Below are positions 38,201 through 51,800 of a stretch of DNA of 64,000 nt, piece by piece. Where the stretch lies: contig JAQGDQ010000256.1 of NCBI GenBank assembly GCA_030141605.1, positions 256,001 through 320,000 on the forward strand. Direction: 5' to 3'. Positions within the stretch are counted from its first letter, which is position 1. Each line of letters begins with the position of its first letter. The notes below the pieces were generated by a model that made no database searches, was not told the origin of the DNA, and was given only the letters and a program-made list of their open reading frames with translations. A program made the position numbers and the translations under genes. The DNA is from Tubiluchus corallicola (lineage: Eukaryota; Priapulida; Priapulimorpha; Priapulimorphida; Tubiluchidae).

Positions 38201-41200
38201 TCCACAAAAGCTTTTCTGTGTCTTATTTGTATTTCACTTTTGAGTACTTGTACTCTATTTTTTCGTACTTGCATTACTTGTACTTTTGTTTGTTCTTATT
38301 GATGAAGTTGTTTTCGAACTTGTGCTAGTTCTTCACTTAGTGGATAATGAATGCATCACATGTTTGATGTTTTATCATTAAGGCAGTCAGTTCCTAAAAG
38401 CTTTTTCAGCTGTATTGATTTATGATGTTTTCGTTCTTCTTGCAGTGACACTGCCAATGCTTTGGCACTTACAATGGTAAAACTGGTTAAAATTTTATCG
38501 TGCCCTTTCTCAAGGAGTAGCTTTCGTAATTTCCGCAAATGCCGTCTTTAGCCACTTTTACGTAAACAAGTCGCTTTTAAGTCATGCAGCCTAAATTATT
38601 AATAACAAATACTCATGGCACAATTAAGCTTCGTGTGAACTAGTGTGAAAAGTAGTGATTGTGCGTAATACACATAGGAAATGATGATTTTGTACAATAG
38701 AGACCATGCTTTTCTGCTCCCTTAATGTATAGTCTTGTGTAGTATCATATTCTTTATGACGAAAATGTAATTTGTGTTCATTTGAAACTACTAAGTTTCA
38801 TTGTATGAATAAACTTGATTGCAGTAAAATTATTATGATAACAAGTTGATTATCTTAGTCACCTAAATTAGCAACACACAGAATAAGAGATTTGTGTCTA
38901 ATTTTAACATGATATGTTAATAATGGTGTTATGTGACTGGCTTTACATTATAATTTCATCTCCTAAATTACATTTGCCTTATCACAGTGGTACCATTTAT
39001 AAAGTATTTGATGCCAAATGATTCATCTTAGTCTGGTGTGATTTTGTTAATCAGTTTTTTTTTCAAATCAGGACTACTGGTGAAAATCTGAAGCGAGAAC
39101 ATTTATTCTTTAGATGTAGACTCATTCTTTGCAAAACTATTTCCTTTTTTCAAGAACTGGAATATGTACAAGGGGAATTAACCATTGGTTGGCTATCTGT
39201 TGATCTTAGGGTGTTGTAGGCATATTTGAATTTTTGAAGGCCTACAGCATTCCGCAGTCTGTATTTTTACAAACTGACCCACTTGATTTTTCAAATTTTG
39301 CCTAACCATTATTTAAAATATGCTGCCCAAGTGCCTTGGTAATAGTTTTTTAATTTTTTCATTAAAACAGATAGACTCAGTTCCAAGCTGTAAAAGGTTG
39401 CTTTCAGAATTATATCTATTGGATTAAATTTGTGGATTCCAGTTTTTGTTTCTAATTGCTAGGAAAGCACTTGGCTTCACTTGCATCATTATGTCATCTC
39501 TTGTTTTACCTTAGCTTAACAGTGGGGATTATCACCCTAACAACAGTTAACAGCTAGATTAAAAAACTATTATACATATAAGAGTTACCCCTTTTTCCTG
39601 GCCTTGTGAATGTGTGCTCCCAAAATTAATGAAATTATCTACTGAAACCGAAAAAAGTATGAGCTAAGCTTTTACAAATTCAGCTTCAGTGCCTTGTTTG
39701 CAAAGTGATATTTTTGCAACATATCCTCAGATACATTATGCGTTTCTGACACAGAAAGCCAGCACCCTGTTGCATTATTGTGCGAGCAATTACATGTACA
39801 AAGTTGGTAGCACTGATTTTACAACCTAACTACTAGCATCATCCAGTGTAGCATGGTTTTATAAGCTGGATTAGCGTAATATATGCGCTTGAAGATTCAT
39901 GCATTTGAACCCCCCCCCCTGTAAAACTCACAAACATTTACAGCATGCAGTTTACAGTATCTCTATATAATATATTATAGTAACACGTGAATCTTGAAAA
40001 ATTTGTAAGTATTTAAAAAACGAAGATAATCGGAAGTGCAAAACTGTGAAAAATACAAAACAAACCTGGACAAGGTAATTAGATGTTATAATTACTTTAA
40101 ATTACAAGTTCTAATTGATTGGCATTGTTTAAACTCATATGGTGCATGAGCAATGTTCTTTTTTTTAGTAGAATGCCCATTTGTGCTTTAACTTCTACGC
40201 ACTTCTTACTTAATACCATTTCTTTGGGAATTACTCATGTAATATTCTTGTGTGGAGAAATTTACCTTGCAGCATCTGTGATTTATTTGATTACTTTTCT
40301 GTGACAGGTGAAATAGCCGTCACCTCTCACCTGGAATTCATTAACGACATCTGCGAGGGATTGAGGCAGCACATGCACCACTGGACTTTTATCAAGCAAC
40401 GTCTGTTGCATGATCGATGGCTGCAGGCAGCCATGTTGGAAGTGCTGACAGAAATGAAAAGTGTGCATGCGCTGCTGCTACAGATGCTTGAGAAGGCAGT
40501 TTACTTGACTGACCGTTTCATTTTTACTAGTCTGCAGGTTTGGCTTGTTCTTGTATGTTTTGTATAAATTATACCCTATATATTATTAGGGATGCACCAG
40601 ATCAGAAATCCAGTAAAAATTTTTGTCCAGATCTGGTCCGGGTATGGTGAGAAACATCTGGTATTTACTTTTTTTTATAAGAAACCTAAGTAGATGCAGC
40701 TTTTTTTCAATTGCGATTGACAGAATAGCCAGAAGCTACTGGCCAGCGGCTAAAAATTACATTTTTTGTTACATTAAATTTTGCAGTTTTGAGTATTTGG
40801 TTGACCTTCAAATTTATAGTTTTCAATATTTGGTGCCTTTATAGAAGTTTTAAAATCACATCATTTTAGTTCTTGAAGTCTAAAGCGTTGCAAGTACATT
40901 GCAACTATTTAATTCATATATTTGTAAGCATGCTACTGCTGCAAAAGCTGCAAATCAATCAACTAGAAGGTGTTTATACCAGTGCCCGGCAATCAAGGAA
41001 TAATCAAGTCTCACCAGCTAGATGGTCTGGTGGATAGTCCAGTCTGGATCTGGTGCGGCTTCTGATAACAGAAATCTGGTGCTACGTACCTTACATATTA
41101 TACCCACCCTATGTGTATAATATTTTCTCAGGCTGATTACTTTCGAAGAATATTCTACAGATACTGAAGCCATTACAACTTATTCTACTGAGAACAGTAA

Positions 41201-44200
41201 ATCCTGAGTAGAATAATTGTTAGGAAGGAATCTAAGTCTTATTGCAAAAATGTCATTATAAAGGCTTCGGATAAATTGTCTGCCACATTTAGCCAATTTA
41301 ACGTAAAAATGACAAGACAAAACATATCTAATGATTTAATAGTAAATCGTAAGATAAAAAAGTTATTTGGTCAACCCAACAACAAGTAAAAAGAAAATTA
41401 AGTGTGGTAACCGCCATAGGCAAGAATGTCAAAAATCAATCTCAAAAAATAAATAGAAAGAAAATTAGTTGCATGTTACTACAGTAAAAAACTACCTACT
41501 GTATATATACCTACATACTACATATGTTTCTGATTGATTATACATCTATAGGTGAGTTGCTGAGTTTAAGGATTATTTAAATTTTGTCATATTTTTTCAG
41601 GTATTTGCTCATACTACTCTAGAGACAACAACGAATGATGTGTTGTGGGATATATCTCGTGGTTTGGAGGAGTTTAACAGTATTGTGTCGACAGTGACTA
41701 GGAACAGTAACTTTGAATTGGTCAGTAGGTCCGAGAGGTATAAAGAGCTTCATTTACGAAACATATTAGATGCAAGGCAGTCGAACTTGCAATGCACCGT
41801 GCTATGTCATGTGCATGGTATGCCATTTAGAGAATTGTTAAAACTTATAGGCAATGAACGCTCAAAGTACGCGGCAGCGCTACTGTATAAGTTTTTAGTG
41901 ACTAATAAGGATTTTCGTGATAGTGTTAATTGCAAGCTTTCTGTGGTAAATTGGAGATCATGTCTGGCTAGTGCTACATCAGACAGAGTGAAACAAGCTC
42001 AAGGTGATTCGGATTATTGTAGCGCCACCACGTCTAGTTGCATTTGCGCCGACATTCAGCTATATTCAACTGCGATAGACCTCTCTAATGAGATTTCTCC
42101 TTTGCCGGACTTTGCTAGGCGGGAGCAAGGTTTCGCTTTGAAGTTTTTCGAGGTTGTACTGCAATGTACCAGTTTCATTCGCAGCCCAATATATAACTCT
42201 CCTAAACATGATAACGATGTGGAGAAGTCGGATGTCGCTGCTGCTACATCGGAATGGAAAAAGAGGAAGTCTGTTCGATGGTGTGATACTGTAAATCCTT
42301 TAGCCAAAGTGAGCACAACTCATGTTTGAATAGTTTTAGAATAACATAATATTTAAACATCTCATGAAGTATCTTGAAGTATCTAACTGTTTTCTAATGT
42401 GGAACTAGAGAGTAAAAAGTCTGAAAATATGGTCTTGCTATCATTTGTTGTTATATTTAAAGTCTTTCTTTATTACGCTTTGGCTCACTGCAAACCAGAA
42501 TTTAGTTTTCAATGGCAAGCTAATTAACTGAATGTTTGTGGTATGGTCACAACCTAGCTCATTATCAAGGACATCCCCCGAGAAGAGCCACTGAGGCAGC
42601 AGAAGGATGTCAACCTCATTCAGAGGTGTACACATCATCCCTCTGCAAGTTGGACAGTCTGGGTCAGTGCAGCATATTCCAGAGTAGGTATCGATCCTAT
42701 TCACGTAAAAGATTCACGCCTAATCACTCTGCCAAGACCCCGCCACCAAGTGTGTTTATAATGTCATGTCACGCCATTTAGGTTGTCAAAGTTTTTTCGG
42801 TAAGTATTTTGGCAATTTCATTGTTTGGTAAGTAATTGTTATTATCATGGTCATTTATTTTTGAACACGCCCACACACACCACCGTTGTTAGGATGTCTT
42901 TATCACACAGTGTTTTTGTAGGAAAAAGGGTGAAAAAATGGTCATTTTTTGCAGCACCATTGGTGACGTGGGAATCTTTTACAAATGCCTCTTCCAGGAT
43001 GATGGTTTATAATTTATTTATTAGAACATCATATATTCTAATAACGTATGAATATATGGTATTAATTATTGTATTAAACTTTGACAGGTACATACATGCA
43101 ATCATTACATGGACGTAATGTGGGAACGATTTGGATTCCACTTTTTACAGCAGTTTTATCAGCATTCTTGGGGGTTGGTTCATTGTGATCCAGATCATCT
43201 CGGCCATATTGCATCGCTTCCAGACTCCGTCATCATGATTGTTGTTCAGATGTTGCGACTTGTGTGTTCCAAATCTGATCGTAAGTCTGCTTGTTAATTG
43301 GTAGTTTGTTAATTTTGAATTTATTGCTCATAAAGCTTTATGCAACTGTATTTTGGCAGCTAGCTTAATGTTGCTAAGCCGTTGAAACTGTGACTGCATA
43401 AAGGTGTGTAATTGTGAGAATTCATAATCCAAGCAAAAAAAACTATAAGAATAATGTCTGCAGAACTAATCGTGTGGTGTAAGTTTCAGAATGTCAGACA
43501 AATGCTATTGCGCTGTAAATTTTACCTCAAAGTGACAAATGAATTAAAGCTTGGCACTCAGAATCATGCAGGTGTTAGTTTATTTATTAAATTATTTTTG
43601 TTTCAGCTGAAACCTATCCTGCAGCTTCTCTGCTTGTGCTTGACGATGTTTGTCGTAAACTTCACCAGGTGGCGTCACACACACAGTGGGATGTAGGTAG
43701 GGTTTGCTTTTCTCCCCTCCCTGCTTGTAGCGGCCACACAACCTTGTCTTTCCCTCTGCACTTGGACTGGATTGGATTTGTTTTGTCACTGCTGGCTGCT
43801 CTAACTGTAGGATTCAAATTTATTTCAGTTAATTTTAAAATGCAAAAGTCCGTATTTTTGGAATCAAGTGCCTTAAAATTTATAAAGAATGATATAGAAC
43901 TTGTTCATTTAGACTCGTACTTAAAAAACATTGTTTGGTTAGGGAATTCATCCGACTATAATTTTTTACCGTAGAGTGTAAAAATTTTATAGACATTAGG
44001 GTGCCAAGCATTATTTTCCAAAAATACTGAAATAACAACATTATGGCACGACCAACATTTGACAATATAAAGCTAAACAAGAAGATGATAGCACTTTAAT
44101 GCTGTCTTTGTTGCCGTTCCAACAGGAATTAGTTCAGTTCAAGCACATTTTATTTTAATGTGCAATCTATAAAAGGTAGAAGTGGCAATTGTAATTAAGT

Positions 44201-45846
44201 TCAATCGAATGCACAGATAATTTCGGTTACACCTAGATCTGGCCAGGTCTGTGCAGTTTCTTCAGGAAAAGTGAAAATGTCTTACACTATGTTAGTGAGT
44301 GGCCGTAATGGCTACTTGTTTACTGATAAATATTTTTTTATAATACAGTAATAACTAAAATAGAAAATCTGTAGATAAAAAATAAATAAAATATAAAATA
44401 CAAAATCTAGAAATTACTAAAAGTTTGTCTGAACCCAATATTATATTAGGCATATGTTTTTTAACTATTTTTGAAAAATGCATTTAGAACAATATGTAGC
44501 ATAGACCTTTTTGTACTGGCTTAAAAAATTAGTAGCTTTGCAGACAACATTTTACTAGTGGCCTAGCATGGGGTGTGCGGTGTGTGCAATCCGCACAGGG
44601 CGGCCAGCCACAGAGAGTGGCCAATCAGTGTTTTGTACATGGCACATGAATGAAATACACGAATTCATGTCCGCTATTCAATACATGAATGGAATGAATG
44701 AAATTTTAGGCATTTGCTATAATACAGGAACAAAACGAACGAAATTTTGGAAAACTAAAAAACTTATAACAGTGCACTAAATAGTTCATAATAAATAAAA
44801 GTAGAATATTTTTTTACCGACAGCCCCAACTGTAAGATGCCATGACATACAGCTAACGAAAAAATGTGGAGTCATTAGGCGGTCAAACAGATCGCAAAAT
44901 GAATACATACAATACGTAATGTTTAAAAAAAGGCAGTGACTAAAGGTACAGATCTATGGATCCATACAACACTTGAATCGGCTTGACACTACTGATTTCT
45001 TAAATGCAAGGCAAATACGCACAAATGATAACAGTTGTGAATTTTTAAAACTGAATTAATGACTGCTATCACAATGAAGATATTTAAGATGGACCATAAC
45101 ATTAGGAAACTGGTAGGAGGTTTAGTATATCATTATGTTATTATATATAATTATAATATTGGTTCCAACATTCGGTCATAAAATTACTGCAATTATAAAT
45201 ATTAATGCAAATGTAATAGTTACATAATTAGTGTACTTTTGGAAAATAAAACTGGAAGAGATAATGATGAAAGACAGTGAGAATACCTATGACATTATGT
45301 ACTATCTACTATGTATTATACCATAATTGAAGGGAGTGAAAACGTTTTGTATATGCATGGACAAGGACATCCAAGAATCACGCAACCCTATATATTGTAC
45401 ATAATTTTTTTTAACACAGTTGTAATGAATGATATATCAGCATCAACTTGGATTCATCTATGAACTGTTAATGCTGTTATTTACTACTGTAGTGGTGCCT
45501 CTGAGGCTGAGGAAAATCTCCAAATTTAGAAGCAGTCAAAAACTTGTCAATCAACTGGAGGCAACGCTCTCCATCATTTTGTTTCTCTAGTTCATTTAAA
45601 ATGCATGAACACTATTTTTGAACAAAAGTTACCTCACATTTCATATGGTCTAAACATTGTATGTCATAAAAATGAATAAGATCTGTAGGTTTTGTGAATA
45701 TCACAAAAAGCACAGGTCTGCATTTGTTCTAGAATAAGCTGCGAATACGTATCCGTACGTGTCTCAGAGAAGGCAAGTTAAGTACGGATCTGTACCTCCA
45801 GCCACTGCCTTAAAAAAAACACACAGAACATTCGTCAAGCCGCGTG

Positions 45847-45879
<33 letters not shown>

Positions 45880-48800
45880 TGTGTGTGTGTGTTTGTGTGT
45901 GCGTGCGTGCGTGCGTGTGTGTAGTGCATCTGTGTCGTGTAGGGAGCTGTGTTACGTTTAAGGAAGGGGGCGGTCCACTTGGTCCCACGCAGGGCAGCCA
46001 CACACCCCCGCTACACCACTGCATTTTACTTATTACTTATTTCATTGTTTTTGGCTTACATCATAAGAAATTTTGTTACATTAGGTAGCTGACTTAATCT
46101 AGATTTGTATGAATTTTTTTATTTGAATTTTGTTTTATGTTTGACAGTACTGTTGTATATATTGCGAGGGCTAGAAGCCCTAACACATTCAAAAGAGACG
46201 AAGTTTAGAATCAAATTTTAGTAATATTTTAGTAACTTATTTTGGACTTTATGAGAGAAGTACATTCAACAAGTACTTTAAGACTTGGTGCAAAAATACT
46301 GGACTTTCGTAGTAAGCTGGAATGCATGATCTTCACCTGATCACATTTAAATAATAACTGTTTTTTATTAATTTTGTTTTCCAACTGGCAAATCAAATTT
46401 AAAAATTTATGCAGCTGTGCATACAAATGATCTAGAGTTTTTTGTGGCAGCTGTTTACTTAGTAACATTTCGAAGTAATAGTATAGCAAATTTATCATTG
46501 CTTTGCTTAATTGACTAAATTTAGTCAAAAGCAAAACTATAATGTTAAGCTAACATTGTTTACTGTGGTGTTTTTTGAAGTTTTTGCCGCATTTTTCCAA
46601 AATTATTCATTTAAGATTCCTTGACAGGTATTTACTCTGGTTAATTAGTGTTTTACTGCTTCAAATGTTGTAGATAGTTAGTATTGACTGTTAAAATTAA
46701 AAATATGTTGCAAGCGGAAAAACCCGATCTACTGCATCTCACTAAGTCCAATCTACTGTATTTCACGCTAAGGCCCAAAATTAAAATTTTGACCCAGTAA
46801 AAAAGTTGTCCCTTAATATAAATTAGTTGCTATATTTTCGAAATTAAAATCTTGTGCGATTATCATGAAACTTTTGCTCATGTCAGTAACTATTCTTTGA
46901 AATGTTTAAAGCTTGTAATTTGTGCATACCCGGTAGCTATCATGTGTCAGTTTAAACAGGAACCTTGTACAATGTAAATAGTACCACTACTTAAACCCTT
47001 AATTATTGTGGTTGTGGCACTTTAACTTTAAGTTAAAATTTAAGTTGTGATTATGTTCGCACAATTACTTTCAAAAGGGGTGGACTTTGTATTTATTCCG
47101 AGTGACACAATCCGTGACTAGAGAGGCTGAAATGGTGCACAGCTTCTGCGTGAAGTTAAACTGGAAGTCTTTCGGAATCCCTACATATTTGTTGCTCCAC
47201 AAAAAACCAGGAGACATTTTACATGTTTTAGTTTATTTACCCAGGGGAAAACAATAAACAAAATATTTATGTACACTGTATGTATCAAGAAATTCCAAAC
47301 TCATGTTTCATTAGTGTGTCTGACAAATTTTTGTGGAAGCCTTCTAGCCCAATAGTAAATATTGATTATAGTAATTGTCTACTAAAGCTGTGCATTAAGT
47401 CTGCTAATAATGTGAGCACAAATCAGTACATATAACATATAAACAACATTTTACATAGAAAAGGTTTTTAATTTACTATCAAGCTTCAAAAGTGCATGAT
47501 GATCCACATTTTTATTTGCCATCTGAAGTGCTTGAACTTTTTCATCTCACTGGTAGTTGAGCAGCACTTTGCATATTCCACATTATACAGATATAGATGC
47601 ATAATCCCTGCATTTGAGATATTTATTGAGCCACTAACCTGCAACCGAACAAAGACAGAGACAAAAAGACACTGTCACAATCTCACAGATAAATACAAGT
47701 TTGTGCAAACAGAGTTGGTAATCTTATTGGTGGTTTTATATACTCTCTGGCACACTAACACTGTCTGAATTGTGACTGTTATCTTTTTGTACTTTTATAA
47801 GTCCATACTACCTCTTTTCGTTGTTTTTTTGTATTTGATTCCATTTTTGATTTTTGAGCAATGCTAGCTTGATTTTTCTACTTGAGCTCTGACTTACTTT
47901 GTCAATATTTAATAATTTATATTCAAATTTTGTCTTTGCAGTGATGTGTGAAGCATTAGCAGCATATTTTACCGACAAATGTCAGCCTGTTCCTTTAGCT
48001 AATGGATTATATGGTACAAAGACAGGAAAATTGCTGCGTGATGCTTATGACCCTTTACTAACACTGCTTTTGCTTTCTCGAGAGCTTATTTCATCTCGTG
48101 GAAATAATGAATCATATGCAAAATGTAGGTATCATGGCAGTATTGTTTACCATATCAGCATTAGACATGCTATTAGTAAAAAAGAACTTCTTGAACCGTA
48201 TACAATGGATAATGTGATAACTTCTAACTAATTTATGCTTATCCACACAAATGTATTCAGTTACACATTTGGAAAGAAAATTAATATATAAGTTTTAATA
48301 TTTTTTAAAGGAAAACAGAATGATTTTTCATATCCTGCTCTGTTATGAAGTATGGGAAATGTTATACATTTTAACACCTTTAACAATGCTAAAGTTTTGC
48401 TGATAATTAAACAATAGCTTAAAAACTTAGTTAACAGCTGGTGAGCACAACAAGCGATGACGGCAAAACTGAACATAATTTCGCAACAGCACAAACATTC
48501 CACAAGCGGGTTGCACGTGTTTACAAAGGCAAAAATTGAAATACAGTGCTACTGTAGAACATTTAGTGTGAACAAAATTATATTTAAAAATTTCAATTCC
48601 CAAGTTTACCGCTTGTTGTCCAGCAATTTTACAACAAATGTGTACTTTGTCAGAATTGAACTGAGCAGTACAGCACTTGTATTGTGCAATGCGTTTCTCA
48701 GATGCAGGGTCTGCGTCTATCTAACTAAGAATAGTGAAATGCATGTAACAGCATGCAGACGTGAAACTGATCTTCCATGGTAATAATACTTTTACATATT

Positions 48801-51800
48801 AGTCATTTTAAAACTGACATTTTTATTAAAATTAGGAGCATTTTATCGACCCTGATAAGTTTTTATTGATAATTGTTTTTATGCATACACGCCAAGCAGT
48901 ATATGGCAAAAAAAAACAAAATAAAAGGTAATCGATGATGACAAAACAAACTCGAATCAAATAGAACAGAAATGATAGCAATCAATCAAATTTGTATCTT
49001 TTTCTGTTATGCACCCTAATTAAATCATCTGGCACTGTTAGGAAGTCTCTAGCTATACTTTGCACCTAATAGATTGGATTATAGTTCCCTAGCCACACCT
49101 AAAAATGTTTGAATTTTTCAGAGCATTAAAGGGGTGACTTCATCAGTACCCTCTTATATTTTACCTTAACCATTTACAAAGTTGGCTAATGATAATGTAT
49201 CTAAAAGTAGTCAGTCATATTTATAACTAACATTTTGTTCATTTGTTTAGCACAAAATGAAAATGTACCTACACGCCTTATGCTTGCTTTAACACCAGTC
49301 ATGTCAAACCTGCTTAGCACCATGACGTTAGCTGTGAACTGGTCAGAAACCAAGACAATGCAGTTTCTTGTTGCCTGGAATTTGGGTCATTTTCTTCTCA
49401 TCTCGCAATTGGATCTCAAGGTAAATGATTTATTGGGAATGGTCTTGGTGAGAAACGTTTACAAAGATGGTGTGGTAGATAATGAGCCAGACTGGAACAA
49501 ACCAGGCACTTGTTCCAACTCTTTATTTTTAAGATGTAGCATTTTGTTTGCCAGAGCATACTCTGTTCTAGTTCTAATGAAAACATCAATGGTAGTGATA
49601 TGGCCCTCTAGAAAAAAAGTATTGCGGTCCATGTGTAGCGAGTTAGCAACGTGTTTCACAGCGTTTCTTATGACTGTAAAATGGTGGTCCGATCAGCAGT
49701 ATTTGATGAAATTATAGTGTTGTGTGATACCTGGTATTGACTTGTCACATTTGGTTTGCCATGTGCTGATGTTTCACATCATTAACTCAAGTCTTGATAG
49801 TTGCACACAGCAACAGAAAACGGAAACATTTAACTTAAATATTAATCGCACAATAATCGCGGGTTGTTTAAAGATATTTTTTAGTATATCTGCAGATTTT
49901 TGCGTCATTACGACCTCTTGTACCTTTTGGTTCAGAAGTTCCAAGGTTCCCGGAAAATCTCATGTGTATCATGTGTTATCTTACTAACATGACTTCTGTA
50001 AAATCTACTTCTACTATTTAAGTGAGAATTTGTTTAACAGTTTTTAATTATTCTCAGTTATATTTCTAAATTAATGCAGAGAAAACTAACAAATGGCTTA
50101 TTTTTGCACATTCATGAAGTCTACAATCATATAAAAAACTGTCACTCGGCTGTGCAATTCTCTTAGTTTGTTGTATTTGCTGTTTATTTTAATCAGAATT
50201 TAGGTTAAAATTATCAGTATAAAAAATTTGTTATTGAATTTTTATATTGCTTCAATTTGCCGTAATTCTTCAAATTTCGATTATAAAAGCTATCTATATT
50301 GATCATATATGGAAAAGCATATATGTATTACACATGCAATGCGACTGACAAAGAACTGAATATGCGGTCAATATTTGCGTAAACAATTTTTATATTTGTA
50401 CCAAATTTTCTTTGAAAAAAATTAATTGCTTTAAGTTTAGTAAGAATTGGTTAAATTAAATTAAGACAAAATATGCCAAAGTTATTTTTTCAGCTTCAGG
50501 TTAAAATAAAACCTCGGAAATTTTGTATCAATTGAAACTTTCTAGGCTCTTAAAGATGTTGTGGGTACTTTAGGTAATGATGAAAGTGTCATAATTTCTT
50601 TATTTGTACATTATGGCTAATTGACTATCAGTTATCCTAGCTTAGCTTAATTTGTTGCCATCATTATTCGCTCTGATACTGAATAGTCATAACCATGTTA
50701 CCTTCTCAAAAAAAAAACAGTTTTTACTATACTGAAATAGTGTAGATCAAGTCTCTAAACCTATACTACATTTTAAGTATTAGTTCCGTGAATAAATATA
50801 AATACTATTGGGGATTTTTGCATTGGCACTACACTTAACATTTTCGTTTGTTTTTTATAGTTATTAACTGATATAAATCAACGGACCTTACAGTTATTGC
50901 AACCATTATGTTCATATCTACAGAACTCTTCATCAGAATGTAGTACATTGCTGGCACACCATCTCTCTTCTGTGGCTTATATCTGGCAGGGATTGCACAA
51001 TAGAGCCTCCAAATTACAGGTTTTTATGCTCTACTGTTTTATGCTAAACTTGGTATTACATCAAAAGTTGTTGAGTTATTCAGTATCTATGTGTTAAGTT
51101 AAATAAAATATTTCAATATTGCCTTACCACTTTGCTATTGTTAGGCACTGTTCTGATGTCAGTACATTAAGAAGATCTATGTATTTGTGTTGAATTTGTT
51201 ATAAGTGCAGTAATTTTTTTTTGGAATTCTATACTATTTTTCTTTATGTAGTTTATAGTAGATGATATGTGCATATCGACATATTTTACACAAATTGTGT
51301 GGACACAGACGAAGCTTTTTATATGAATGCTGATATGACTTGTGTGATTAATATTTTATCTCAGGAAAACATGCATATGTTGTTTGGATGGTTGGACCAA
51401 TTGACAAATCCCCCCTTTTAATAACAAGAGCTAGATTCTGGTCCTACCACAACCATCTCCATTAAGTAGGCTTTGTTGTTGAGTGCTGGATCACAGAGTG
51501 CTGAACCGTATAAAAAATAAAAAAATAAATATGTATGTGTAAACGTCAGTCAGTATATTGAGTTAGAATTCTGATTTCCGTCTATGCTTATAACGAATTC
51601 ACTTTTCTGCTTTCACAAATGTATTATTGTACTGAATAGGTGGTGTAATATAGTGCCTTAATAATTTTCAGACCTTGTCCAGCACACTGATTAAAATGTT
51701 TGCTGCAGTCTGCCGTCAAAGAGCCTTTCAGTTCTTTCAAGCCGAAATGCCGCTCGGGAAATATTGGCGTCGTAAAAGTAGTACAGGTAATCTACCCGAC

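Noticed and set aside
40283-40468. Minus-strand frame overlapping CCDC142 exon C
   Set aside because: Shadow of the real exon on the plus strand.
42309-42329. Reading exon D through to the stop after 'VSTTHV' as a terminal exon
   Set aside because: GTGAGC is a good donor at that point, and exon E continues in phase with family-like sequence.
45764-46088. Thr/His- and Cys/Val-rich frames around 45.8-46.0 kb on both strands
   Set aside because: They read through the TG microsatellite and the end of a hAT-like element.
46229-46534. 101-codon minus-strand Leu/Lys-rich frame
   Set aside because: TTG start, AT-driven composition and no recognisable motif; probably chance.
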